DNA of 18,082 nt from an uncultured Mollicutes bacterium (GCA_900542595.1 UQOB01000020.1:1-18082); one strand, 5' to 3'; counted from the first letter of the stretch, positions 6,952 through 13,846 are shown. The notes: generated by a model from the letters alone, not told the origin. Numbers and translations: made by a program.

Positions 6952-7000
6952 ATCGACAATTGGACTTTAGCACCTGTAGGTGTATCGACAATTGGAGACA
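6952..7000 (+). repeat. Direct repeat R1, left flank of the ATPase islet
   Basis: A 49-bp element matching the element at 8480-8528 at 46 of 49 positions. It contains two copies of the 14-mer TATCGACAATTGGA (6951-6964 and 6983-6996) starting 32 nt apart, with ACCT-GT-AGGT (6972-6981) between them. The three differences from the other copy all lie in 6968-6971. No transposase or integrase is nearby. Confidence 0.9.
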
Positions 7001-7008
7001 ATTTGATT

Positions 7009-7038
7009 GAAATAGTCCCAAAAAATTGGGATTATTTC
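7009..7038 (+). other. 13-bp stem-loop upstream of the ATPase promoter
   Basis: Arms 7009-7021 and 7026-7038 pair over 13 bp with a single G-U pair and an AAAA loop. It sits between repeat R1 and the ATPase promoter. No clean T-tract follows, so it is not a standard terminator, though it could reduce read-through or mark the element end. Confidence 0.6.
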
Positions 7039-7066
7039 TTGGAAAATATAGTATTTATATTATAAT
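7039..7066 (+). promoter_or_regulatory. Promoter of the ATPase/DUF234 gene
   Basis: TTGGAA (7039-7044) and TATAAT (7061-7066) are separated by 16 nt; transcription would start near 7073. Confidence 0.65.
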
Positions 7067-7073
7067 ATACTCG

Positions 7074-7088
7074 AAAGTTAGTAACTTT
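7074..7088. promoter_or_regulatory. Palindromic operator candidate at the ATPase transcription start
   Basis: A perfect inverted repeat AAAGTTA-G-TAACTTT of 15 bp coincides with the predicted transcription start and precedes the ribosome site AAAGGAG (about 7098-7104). A dimeric DNA-binding protein could use it; the product itself has a predicted helix-turn-helix region, so autoregulation is possible. Confidence 0.45.
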
Positions 7089-7113
7089 AAAGTATATAAA
7101 GGAGTATTTAACT

Positions 7114-8472
7114 ATGTTTGTAGGTAGAGAAAAAGAATTAAGGCAACTAAATCGCGCTTTTGAATCAAAAAGCAAAGAATTAGGTGTTATTTACGGAAGA
7201 CGTAGAATTGGAAAAACAAAGCTTATCGATCACTTTGTGAAAGACAAACCACATTTGTTTTATCAGGCAAAAGAGGACAGTTCATATGGCAATTTACGTT
7301 CATTTTCTTATGAATTAAATAAATTGATGTCTTTGCCTTTGGATTTTGTATATTCAAGTTGGCAAGCTGCTTTAGATGCTTTATCTGGATTTTTTAAAAA
7401 TTCTAGATTTATTTTATGCATCGATGAATATCCATTTATTACTAAGCAAGATAAATCGTTCTCGTCTGTTATCGAAGAATTTTATGATCATTCAAATGAC
7501 AATTTAATGTTGTTAATTTCTGGATCCGATGTATCTTTTCTTAAAAAAGAAATAAGAAATAAGAAATCCCCGTTATATAAAAGAAAGACATTAGAGATAA
7601 ATGTACAAAAGCTTCCATTAGAAGAGGCTTTGCAATTCTTTAATGGTGTTGATAAAGAAACAACATGTTCTTTTCTATCACTTATGTCCACTTTCCCTTA
7701 TTACTTATCTGCAATCAATACAAATAATACATTTGAAGATGAAATTAAGAGATTGGTAATAAACGAATATGGTCCATTTTTCAATCTTCCAGAAAACGTT
7801 TTATCAAAATCAAACAAACCAGATATTTATAACGCTATTCTATTTGCAATCGCTAATAGAAAAACAAACATATCAGACATTTCTACATTCATTAAAGAAG
7901 AAACGGGAAAAGTTTCTAAATATTTAACGACTCTATTAGATTCAGAAGTTGTTGGAAAAAGAACTACATTCAATGGAAACAAGAAAAACAATTACTATGT
8001 AATAACAGATCCTCTTCTTAAATTTTGGTATAAAGTAGTATACCCAAATCAAGGCAGAATTATTCTCAATCCTGATATGATTTTTGACGAAATAAAAACA
8101 GATTTAAAACAAGCTGTCGAATTTGGGTTTGAAGATGTATCTTTACTTTATCTCAATAAACTCAATAGAACCGGAAAACTTGGTCGCGTTTATCCAGAAA
8201 TACAAACTTTCAAAGCAGACAATACGAGATTGGGTAGATTGGTAGAAATAGATGGTTTAGCAGAACAAGATGGTCACTTATTAGTTGTTGAATGCAAATA
8301 TAGAAAAGATAAATTCACATTAGAAATGTTCGAGCATCTCAAAGAAAGCGATTCTATATTTAATAAGAATCTAATAAGGGAATACTATCTATTTTCTAAA
8401 TCCGGTTTTGATGAAAAAATAAAAGAAACAATCAACGTTAAACTAATTGATTTAAATACCTTACTCTCATAA
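7114..8472 (+). CDS. AAA ATPase with C-terminal DUF234-like PD-(D/E)XK nuclease domain
   Basis: A 452-residue protein of the COG1672/DUF234 ATPase group, common in archaea and scattered in bacteria with no established cellular role. It starts with FVGREKEL (2-9), then Walker A GRRRIGKTK (about 28-36) and Walker B FILCIDEY (about 98-105). A winged-helix-like region (about 250-285) precedes YYVITDPLLKFWY, which is typical of the family. The C-terminal part has EIDGLAEQDG followed by LVVECKYRK, a PD-(D/E)XK-type nuclease signature. AAAGGAG is the ribosome site. Base and codon use is clearly more AT-rich than its neighbours (AGA and ATA rather than CGN), and the gene lies between two 49-bp direct repeats beside a tRNA, so horizontal acquisition is likely. 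Role in defence or mobility is inference. Confidence 0.88.
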   Translation: MFVGREKELRQLNRAFESKSKELGVIYGRRRIGKTKLIDHFVKDKPHLFYQAKEDSSYGNLRSFSYELNKLMSLPLDFVYSSWQAALDALSGFFKNSRFILCIDEYPFITKQDKSFSSVIEEFYDHSNDNLMLLISGSDVSFLKKEIRNKKSPLYKRKTLEINVQKLPLEEALQFFNGVDKETTCSFLSLMSTFPYYLSAINTNNTFEDEIKRLVINEYGPFFNLPENVLSKSNKPDIYNAILFAIANRKTNISDISTFIKEETGKVSKYLTTLLDSEVVGKRTTFNGNKKNNYYVITDPLLKFWYKVVYPNQGRIILNPDMIFDEIKTDLKQAVEFGFEDVSLLYLNKLNRTGKLGRVYPEIQTFKADNTRLGRLVEIDGLAEQDGHLLVVECKYRKDKFTLEMFEHLKESDSIFNKNLIREYYLFSKSGFDEKIKETINVKLIDLNTLLS

Positions 8473-8479
8473 TTCATTA

Positions 8480-8528
8480 ATCGACAATTGGACTTCAAAA
8501 CCTGTAGGTGTATCGACAATTGGAGACA
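8480..8528 (+). repeat. Direct repeat R2, right flank of the ATPase islet
   Basis: Second copy of the 49-bp element (46/49 identical to 6952-7000), in the same orientation and starting 7 nt after the ATPase stop codon. It has the same internal layout: 14-mers at 8479-8492 (first base A instead of T) and 8511-8524, 32 nt apart, with ACCT-GT-AGGT at 8500-8509. Recombination between the copies would remove 1,528 bp containing the whole gene. Confidence 0.9.
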
Positions 8529-8540
8529 GACGAAAAAGAT

Positions 8541-8573
8541 AGCTCCTAGACATTCTAGGAGCTTTTGTTTTAT
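8541..8573 (+). terminator. Intrinsic terminator of the ATPase gene
   Basis: A perfect 10-bp stem AGCTCCTAGA (8541-8550) / TCTAGGAGCT (8554-8563) with a 3-nt loop, followed by a T-rich tail (TTTGTTTTAT). It lies beyond repeat R2. Confidence 0.85.
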
Positions 8574-8650
8574 AAGGAAATCTTAGTTCAAATATCTAAA
8601 TATTCTTTTAAAATCCATGTCAAATTTTAAATATATAGATTTTGATAAAG

Positions 8651-8675
8651 AAAAACCGCGGGAGGTCCCGCGGTT
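8651..8675 (-). terminator. Intrinsic terminator of the 10916-8694 minus-strand operon
   Basis: A perfect 10-bp GC-rich stem AACCGCGGGA/TCCCGCGGTT (8654-8663 and 8666-8675) is followed on the minus strand by TTTTT. Confidence 0.9.
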
Positions 8676-8693
8676 AAGTTTCTTGGTTTTAAG

Positions 8694-9083
8694 TTACTTC
8701 GCTTCCGGTTTCGCTTCCGTTGGAGCAGCTTCGGCTTTCGGCTCTTCCGCCAAAGATTCACTCATGACTTCCAGCCGCATCTTTCTTCTCGCTTCTCTTT
8801 CTTGATAAGCATCCGCTTTCTTAGCGAAGATATGGAGGAAGAGAGCGCTTAATAAGCCGCAGGCCACCACGAGGATTGCCCCTAAGCCCCGATAAGAGAG
8901 CCCGATAGCAGCAACTAAACTATTTTCCGATTGTTGAATCCAGTTCAAGGAATATTCAATTTCCCAATAATCCCCGACGAAGCCGAGGACGATGAGGAAA
9001 AGGCCGGCCGCTCCGATGAGGGAGGCGACAACAATCCAGAAAATTTCCCAGTTCGTTACTTTCTTTCTTTTCTTTTCCACCAT
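8694..9083 (-). CDS. Two-span membrane protein of unknown function with Ala/Glu/Pro tail
   Basis: I do not recognise a family. The 129-residue product has a basic start (KKRKK, 4-8), a first membrane segment at about 14-36 and a second at about 66-87, joined by a loop of about 30 residues, so both ends would probably face the cytoplasm. A charged helix with E, R and K (88-108) leads into a low-complexity tail (EEPKAEAAPTEAKPEAK, 113-129). The ribosome site AAGGAG is 8 nt before the ATG. It is the last gene of a three-gene unit, 17 nt after the 309-residue protein at 9101-10030, which carries a similar AEAKP-containing tail. The two products may work together at the membrane, which is inference from context. 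Confidence 0.75.
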   Translation of the reverse strand: MVEKKRKKVTNWEIFWIVVASLIGAAGLFLIVLGFVGDYWEIEYSLNWIQQSENSLVAAIGLSYRGLGAILVVACGLLSALFLHIFAKKADAYQEREARRKMRLEVMSESLAEEPKAEAAPTEAKPEAK

Positions 9084-9100
9084 AAATTAACTCCTTGTTA

Positions 9101-10030
9101 TTACGCTTTCGGAAGGCCAGTTCCGGGATCGATTTCGGTCGGTTCCCCTTCCACTTCTTGCGCCGGTTTCGCTTCCGCTGCCGGGGCGTTTCCACCGATC
9201 TTATTCCCGTTAGCTCTCGCTTGTTGAATGAGTTCATTCATCAGAGGGACATAAGAATTCCGGAAAGCTGGTTCGACTTCTCTGACATAACCATTTAAGG
9301 TGTCATTGACATCTTTAAAGATGTTTCCAAAGCTTTGTCCAGCCGGGAGGTCACGACGACCAGTCATGTATTCGATGAGTTTAAGGACTTTATCTTGGAC
9401 GTCCATATACCGTTCATCGGTGAGTCTGGAGGACCCTCTCACAGTGTAGATGAGCTTAACGATTTCATTGATATCATTATTGATGAACCGCGAGGTGGCG
9501 CTTTCTTCGCCTTTGTTTTCACGTCTGGCTTGGTTGTAGTCATTGAAGAAACGGATGAGTTGGTTAGTGAGGGTTAAGAAGGCGATGCCCCGATAGAACC
9601 GTTCTTCGTCCTTATTAACTTTTTCCACTTCCGCTACATCGACTTTCTTGTTTTTGGCGTCTTGAATGAGGGCTCTAATCATCCCTTCAACGTTTTCATG
9701 AATCATGACGACACCCTTGAAGATCGGTAAATGTTGATTGTGATCAACCCGAAGTCCATCGTTAGCGGGTTTTAAAATCGTCGAATTGTCACCGTAGACT
9801 TCATCGTAGAAATCCCGGATGGTCTTTTCTAATTTTTCCCCGTTTTCTTTGGAATTATCGAGGATGCTCTTAAGCGGGGTCTTTTCATTGAGTTCAATGA
9901 GAACCGCCCGTTTACGTTCGTTATAAGGCCGCATGTCATACTTGTCTTTTTGAATCGTATATTCGAGAGTATCCCGAACGACGACCTTATAGTGAATCAA
10001 GGTTGTGATTACTTCTGAAATTTGGTTCAT
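9101..10030 (-). CDS. Hypothetical helical protein with Ala/Glu/Pro tail
   Basis: I do not recognise a family. From the ATG at 10030 the product has 309 residues: a soluble, charged, largely helical body (about 1-285) with no signal peptide, membrane segment or enzyme motif, and a low-complexity tail (about 287-309) with APAAEAKPAQE. This start is preferred over the upstream in-frame ATG at 10090, which would lie inside the HAD gene; a purine-rich AAGGAAGAAAG precedes it. It follows the HAD gene by 22 nt and precedes the two-span membrane protein by 17 nt, all in one operon. Its AEAKP tail motif recurs in that membrane protein, suggesting a shared partner or compartment. Confidence 0.75.
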   Translation of the reverse strand: MNQISEVITTLIHYKVVVRDTLEYTIQKDKYDMRPYNERKRAVLIELNEKTPLKSILDNSKENGEKLEKTIRDFYDEVYGDNSTILKPANDGLRVDHNQHLPIFKGVVMIHENVEGMIRALIQDAKNKKVDVAEVEKVNKDEERFYRGIAFLTLTNQLIRFFNDYNQARRENKGEESATSRFINNDINEIVKLIYTVRGSSRLTDERYMDVQDKVLKLIEYMTGRRDLPAGQSFGNIFKDVNDTLNGYVREVEPAFRNSYVPLMNELIQQARANGNKIGGNAPAAEAKPAQEVEGEPTEIDPGTGLPKA

Positions 10031-10052
10031 ATTCTTCTTTCTTCCTTTTCTT

Positions 10053-10916
10053 TTAACCTTGGCGCTTTGTTTCCGCCCATGGGTAAACAAAACTTTCTAA
10101 ATCGGAAATCCTTTTTATGATGTGATGAGCATGAGATTTCACACTCTCGGGAGCGTGACTCATGCAGAAGCTACCATCCTTGTAGGCGTCGAACATCGAT
10201 ATATCATTACCGCTGTCGCCGACGACTAACACATTATCCCGAGGAATCTTGTTATATTCAAGGTAAAATGCAATCCCTGAATCCTTACTGCACCCCTCAG
10301 GGGTGATTTCAATCGCTTGCCCGGAATAGCTGATGTTTAAGCTCGGGTAACGGAGTCTCAACAAGTGGCAGGCTTTTTCCGCCATCTTTTTAGCGGGTCC
10401 CGCGATTCCAAACAGGACAAACAGTTTATAAACTTCGCCCGAGGATATCGCTTCGTAAAAGTATTTATCACTTTTAATGATGGGTTCCCGATACGCCCCT
10501 TGGAGGAACTCGTAGAAATTATACATCAACGAGTTATGGATGGAGACCATCGACCGGGGAAAGAGGACGTTATGATCTTTCGCGAAAAGCATGATTAAGG
10601 GGAATTTATATTCCCTTTGCATATCGTGAAAAACCTGTTCTAATTCCCGCGGTTTAAAAAGGCTTTCCTTAATGATTTTTCCGTCACATTTAACGAAGGC
10701 CCCATTGCAGCCAATCATATCGACCGGGTGATGAAGTTTTTTGCTAACTTTATCCCCGAAATATTTATTCCGGCCGCTGACTAAAACTACCCGTCCCCCG
10801 TCGTCTAAGAAACGATTGAGGAATTTAACATTCTTTCTGGGAATGAGGGTAATTTTCTTTTTGGGATAGAACAAAGTTCCATCTAAATCCGTAAAAATGA
10901 CTTTCGTGTTCGCCAT
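10053..10916 (-). CDS. Cof-type HAD-IIB hydrolase
   Basis: A 287-residue HAD-superfamily phosphatase, second of this class in the window but with a different cap. Motif I is DLDGT (Asp10, Asp12), motif II is VSGRNK, and motif IV is VVGDSGNDISMFDAY. EITPEGCSKDSGI carries the motif III lysine, as in Cof-type proteins (usually the ExxPxGxxKGxAL block). It opens a minus-strand operon with two unrecognised genes. No Shine-Dalgarno site is present; TAAAAT ends 7 nt before the ATG, so the message may be leaderless. The substrate is unknown. Confidence 0.9.
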   Translation of the reverse strand: MANTKVIFTDLDGTLFYPKKKITLIPRKNVKFLNRFLDDGGRVVLVSGRNKYFGDKVSKKLHHPVDMIGCNGAFVKCDGKIIKESLFKPRELEQVFHDMQREYKFPLIMLFAKDHNVLFPRSMVSIHNSLMYNFYEFLQGAYREPIIKSDKYFYEAISSGEVYKLFVLFGIAGPAKKMAEKACHLLRLRYPSLNISYSGQAIEITPEGCSKDSGIAFYLEYNKIPRDNVLVVGDSGNDISMFDAYKDGSFCMSHAPESVKSHAHHIIKRISDLESFVYPWAETKRQG

Positions 10917-10923
10917 GCGTAGT

Positions 10924-10951
10924 ATTTTATTGTGTTAAACAAAGAAAACAA
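10924..10951 (-). promoter_or_regulatory. Candidate promoter of the HAD/hypothetical operon
   Basis: On the minus strand TTGTTT (10951-10946) and TAAAAT (10929-10924) are 16 nt apart, and the -10 ends 7 nt before the ATG at 10916. The -35 match is weak. Confidence 0.45.
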
Positions 10952-10973
10952 CCAAAAAACGATAATTTTTGGT
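10951..10973 (-). terminator. Terminator after the kinase pair
   Basis: The 8-bp stem ACCAAAAA (10951-10958) / TTTTTGGT (10966-10973) has a 7-nt loop. On the minus strand its second arm runs into TGTTTTCTTT. The stem is AT-rich and therefore weak, but its position after the kinase stop fits. Confidence 0.55.
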
Positions 10974-10995
10974 CCTTTTTATTCTAAAGAATAAA

Positions 10996-11478
10996 TTAAC
11001 AATAACGTTCAATGAGCTGTTGCAGGAGGTTTTTATATTGAATCTTCGTCAAACTTCCAGTGTTACAACTTCCCTTAAACGAGAGCTCATCATAGTTGGT
11101 TAAAAAGAAGGTGACACCAGGGTAAAGATAAAGATTTAAAAGCTTATCACCGAATCTTTTAAAATCATCATCAGAAGGAATTATCTTTTCTTCCCCTTTT
11201 AACTGTTCGATATAGAGACGTTCTTTTGCTAATAAGGGTGGGGTGAGAAAAACATAGTAAGTAAAGACGAAACCTTCGTCATTCAGTTTCGAAAAGAAAT
11301 GGAAATCTTCTTCCTTTAATTCACTGATAAAACTGATTGAGTGATCAGGCACATTATCGGTTTCTTTATAGATGGGATAACCCTTTAAGAAGGAATTTTG
11401 AAAGAGATTAGAAAAAAGAGATTTACCCGCTCCAGGGACACCGATAACAACAATGGCTTCTTTTCTATTGGGGCTCAT
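10996..11478 (-). CDS. Small zeta-toxin-like P-loop kinase
   Basis: A 160-residue P-loop protein with Walker A GVPGAGKS (13-20). The C-terminal half resembles the zeta-toxin/AAA_33 kinase group: YYVFLTPPLLAKERL, then a charged EKIIPSDDDFKRF comparable with the GGHxIPxxxIxRR block, and LLNLYLYP...FLTNYDEL comparable with the NL...Y...(I/L)YDNS ending. The canonical GGH and DNS residues are not conserved, so its activity is uncertain. Zeta proteins phosphorylate UDP-sugars and act as toxins; related housekeeping or phage kinases exist. It overlaps the small upstream gene by 14 nt, an arrangement typical of toxin-antitoxin pairs. It could also be a harmless nucleotide or sugar kinase. Confidence 0.65.
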   Translation of the reverse strand: MSPNRKEAIVVIGVPGAGKSLFSNLFQNSFLKGYPIYKETDNVPDHSISFISELKEEDFHFFSKLNDEGFVFTYYVFLTPPLLAKERLYIEQLKGEEKIIPSDDDFKRFGDKLLNLYLYPGVTFFLTNYDELSFKGSCNTGSLTKIQYKNLLQQLIERYC

Positions 11479-11761
11479 GGAACTTACCTACCCGTCCATC
11501 TGGACTAATCTTTTCTTTGTACTTAGAAGAATAAACCCGGTAGCACTTTCCGTCTTCATAAATGGCGACAAAGGGATTATCTTTCAAAGCTTTTTCTTTC
11601 ATGAAATCTTTACCCTCAGACGTTAAAGTAACTAGATATTTCTTAAATGCTTCCGAATCGTTGGTTCCGATATATTCCGTTTTTAGTTTGCCGTTTTTTC
11701 GGTAAACCAAATAAAAATACTCGTGACCATTGATGACTTTTTTCGAGAGGGTTTTCTTCAT
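11465..11761 (-). CDS. Small protein paired with the zeta-like kinase (antitoxin candidate)
   Basis: A 98-residue basic protein whose first part (KKVINGHEYFYLVYRKNGK, 7-25, then KTEYIG) is a beta-rich pattern seen in many small phage- and plasmid-type proteins. The second part (DNPFVAIYEDGKCYRVYSS, about 61-79) vaguely recalls antitoxin segments that end in 'exxGxxxxV'. I cannot assign a family. Its 3' end overlaps the P-loop kinase by 14 nt, so the two are cotranslated. There is no ribosome site; a perfect TATAAT ends 6 nt before the ATG, with TTAACA 18 nt upstream of it, so this gene should be translated from a leaderless message. The antitoxin role is inferred from position only. Confidence 0.7.
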   Translation of the reverse strand: MKKTLSKKVINGHEYFYLVYRKNGKLKTEYIGTNDSEAFKKYLVTLTSEGKDFMKEKALKDNPFVAIYEDGKCYRVYSSKYKEKISPDGRVGKFHEPQ

Positions 11762-11767
11762 AATTAA

Positions 11768-11797
11768 ATTATAACAGCTTTCTTGTTTTGTTGTTAA
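11768..11797 (-). promoter_or_regulatory. Promoter of the small protein/kinase pair (leaderless)
   Basis: On the minus strand TTAACA (11797-11792) and TATAAT (11773-11768) are separated by 18 nt. The -10 ends 6 nt before the ATG at 11761, so transcription should start at the start codon. Confidence 0.7.
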
Positions 11798-11811
11798 TTA
11801 TCTTTTGAAAC

Positions 11812-11835
11812 AAAAAGGGGAACCGAAGCTCCCCT
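11812..11835 (-). terminator. Intrinsic terminator of hpf
   Basis: The minus strand shows an 8-bp stem (11835-11828 with 11823-11816, one G-U pair) closed by a C-UUCG-G tetraloop and followed by TTTTT. Confidence 0.88.
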
Positions 11836-11843
11836 GAATGTGC

Positions 11844-12398
11844 TTACTTTAAAGTATTTTCCGCTTGGATGACACCGTAGCCACCATCGGTCCGTTCATA
11901 GCAAACCGAGATTCTGTCATCTTCGTTATCGAGATAAAGGAAGAATTTGTGGCCGAGGGCTTCCATACGAGTAATCGCATCATCTAAGCTCATCGGTTCA
12001 AGATAATAAGTCTTGGTTCTGACGACTTCTTCCTTCGCTTCTTCCTCTTCTTCTTCCTTGAAGTTTGCGAAGGCGATCGATTCCGCTAAACCTTGATCGG
12101 CATTGTGATTTCTCAACATCCGAGTTTTGAGTTTTCTCATCTGGCCTTCGAGTTTATCGATGGCATTATCGATAGCGGCATAGAGGTCGTTATTTCTCAC
12201 TTCCGTCCGGAAGTCCATGTTTTTCGTAAAGATGGTGATTTCCACTTTCGCTCCGACGTTGTACGCCCGAACGACCGCCCGGCAAGCGACATTATCGCTA
12301 TCGACAAAATACTTGTCCATTCGGTGAAGTTTTTTGGTAATGCTATTGCGAATAGCATCGGTAACTTCAATGTTTTTACCGACAATTTGATAGTTCAT
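11844..12398 (-). CDS. hpf: Long-form ribosome hibernation promoting factor
   Basis: A 184-residue protein that dimerises 70S ribosomes into inactive 100S particles in stationary phase or stress. The N-terminal S30AE domain (about 1-98) starts with MNYQIVGKNIEVTDAI; an acidic linker (EEEEEEAKEE, about 115-124) leads to the C-terminal dimerisation domain (about 126-184), with RTKTYYLEPMSLDDAI, MEALGHKFFLYL and RTDGGYGVI, all typical of the long form of Firmicutes. The ATG at 12398 is preferred over an in-frame TTG at 12416, which overlaps the ribosome site GAAAGGA. A small stem-loop with GAAA loop (AAGGG/CCCTT, 12415-12428) sits next to that site and may affect initiation. It is a single-gene unit with its own terminator. 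Confidence 0.96.
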   Translation of the reverse strand: MNYQIVGKNIEVTDAIRNSITKKLHRMDKYFVDSDNVACRAVVRAYNVGAKVEITIFTKNMDFRTEVRNNDLYAAIDNAIDKLEGQMRKLKTRMLRNHNADQGLAESIAFANFKEEEEEEAKEEVVRTKTYYLEPMSLDDAITRMEALGHKFFLYLDNEDDRISVCYERTDGGYGVIQAENTLK

Positions 12399-12554
12399 TG
12401 TTCTATGTCCTTTCAAGGGTTTCCCCTTTTGTTACTTTTATTTTACCTAAACCCCGGAAATAATAAAGACCACTTTTTGTAGTTAAATGTAAATGTCAAG
12501 TATTCATCGAAAGAAAAAATTGATTAAATATTTCTAACTTCTAAGGTAAGAATA

Positions 12555-12588
12555 CTTATTAACAACATTTTAATATTTTGTTAATAAG
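12555..12588. repeat. Perfect 11-bp inverted repeat between hpf and metK
   Basis: CTTATTAACAA (12555-12565) and TTGTTAATAAG (12578-12588) pair perfectly around a 12-nt AT loop. It lies upstream of hpf and beyond the metK terminator. No T-tract follows on either strand, so it looks more like a protein-binding site or RNA element than a terminator. Confidence 0.6.
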
Positions 12589-12598
12589 CTTGACCAAC

Positions 12599-12622
12599 AA
12601 AAAACCACCCGAAGGTGGCTTT
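12599..12622 (-). terminator. Intrinsic terminator of the pduL-TSCPD-metK operon
   Basis: On the minus strand AAAGCCACC-TTCG-GGTGGTTTT forms a stem of about 9 bp with one G-U pair and a TTCG loop, running into a T-tract. Confidence 0.9.
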
Positions 12623-12636
12623 AAGTTTAAGGTTAA

Positions 12637-13806
12637 TTATTTAGCGAGGTCCGCTTTGATATCGTCAACGAGGTCAAGGGCTTCCCACGGAACTGTTAAG
12701 TCGGGGCGACCGAAGGCCCCGTAATTGGTGGTATCCGCATATTTGAAACTCGGAGTTTTCAAATTGAACTTCTTAATGATAGCGCCCGGTCTCGCATCGA
12801 AGAACTTTCTGATGACTTCGTAAATTTTTTCATCAGGAAAATGAGCAGTACCAAAGGTCGAAATGCTGACGCTCATCGGAGTTGCGACCCCAATCGCGTA
12901 CGCTAATTGAACTTCTAAACGATCAGCAATACCAGCCGCCACGAGATTTTTCGCCATGTATCTTGCGTAATAGGCTCCGCTACGGTCGACTTTCGAAGGA
13001 TCTTTCCCACTCATCGCGCCACCCCCATGCCGGCAAACGCCACCATAAGTATCAACGACAAGTTTTCTTCCGGTTAAACCGGTATCCCCTAAAGGTCCAC
13101 CGATGACGAACCGGCCCGTCGGATTGACTAAATATTCAAAGTCGGTATTTAAATTAAAGCTTTTAGCGACCGGTACCATAATTTCATCATGGATATATTT
13201 CTTAAAGCTATCCATATCGATATCAGGGTCGTGTTGGACGCTCATGAGAATCTTATAGATAGTCGGATGTTTAGGGTCAGTATAGTCGATGGTGACTTGG
13301 CTCTTCATATCGGGCCTCGCCCCTTTGAACTTTCCGGCTTTTCTTAAGTTGGTCGCGGTTCTCACAAGTTTATGGCTCAACGTGATTGGAAGCGGCATAT
13401 AGCCTTCACTTTCATTTGTCGCGTAGCCAAACATAAAGCCTTGGTCACCGGCTCCCATATCGAGGATGTTGTCACCCCGGACAACCCCCATCGAGATATC
13501 CGGCGATTGTTCTTTGACCCGAATTTCGATTTTACAAGTGTCGCAGCCGATACCTTTATCAGCGGAGGTATAACCGATATTTCTTAAGATATTTCTCACG
13601 ATCGGTTCATAGTCAACCTTCGCTTTGGAGGTGACTTCCCCACCGATAAGAACATATTCTTCGCTTAAAAAACATTCGATAGCGACATGGCTTTCCGGAT
13701 CTTGCTTTAAGTATTCGTCGAGGAGGGTGTCCGCGATTAAATCAGCCACCTTATCCGGATGGCCTTCACTGACAGATTCCGACGTAAAAAGATTTGCTTT
13801 TATCAT
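12637..13806 (-). CDS. metK: S-adenosylmethionine synthetase
   Basis: A 389-residue MAT enzyme that makes SAM from methionine and ATP. Visible: ESVSEGHPDKV (10-20), which includes the catalytic His16; the ATP-binding GAGDQGFMFGYA (118-129); and the phosphate-loop GGGAMSGKDPSKVDRS (261-276). The length is normal. AAGGGG (13823-13818) is the ribosome site, 11 nt before the ATG. Only 40 nt separate it from the upstream TSCPD gene, which leaves no room for a SAM riboswitch, so it is probably transcribed with pduL and the TSCPD gene; a minus-strand TATACT (13844-13839) could add an internal start. A terminator follows the stop. Confidence 0.98.
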   Translation of the reverse strand: MIKANLFTSESVSEGHPDKVADLIADTLLDEYLKQDPESHVAIECFLSEEYVLIGGEVTSKAKVDYEPIVRNILRNIGYTSADKGIGCDTCKIEIRVKEQSPDISMGVVRGDNILDMGAGDQGFMFGYATNESEGYMPLPITLSHKLVRTATNLRKAGKFKGARPDMKSQVTIDYTDPKHPTIYKILMSVQHDPDIDMDSFKKYIHDEIMVPVAKSFNLNTDFEYLVNPTGRFVIGGPLGDTGLTGRKLVVDTYGGVCRHGGGAMSGKDPSKVDRSGAYYARYMAKNLVAAGIADRLEVQLAYAIGVATPMSVSISTFGTAHFPDEKIYEVIRKFFDARPGAIIKKFNLKTPSFKYADTTNYGAFGRPDLTVPWEALDLVDDIKADLAK

Positions 13807-13846
13807 AATTTTGTTTTCCCCTTAATAGATGCTTTCAAAGTATAAA

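Noticed and set aside
6952..8528. CRISPR array or insertion sequence formed by the 49-bp repeats
   Set aside because: There are only two copies 1.5 kb apart in direct orientation, with no spacer series, no terminal inverted repeats and no transposase.
8617..8805. Plus-strand open frame across 8617-8805
   Set aside because: It runs through the operon terminator and antisense to the two-span membrane protein, with no ribosome site or family resemblance.
13807..13846. SAM riboswitch upstream of metK
   Set aside because: The 40-nt gap cannot hold any known SAM riboswitch class.
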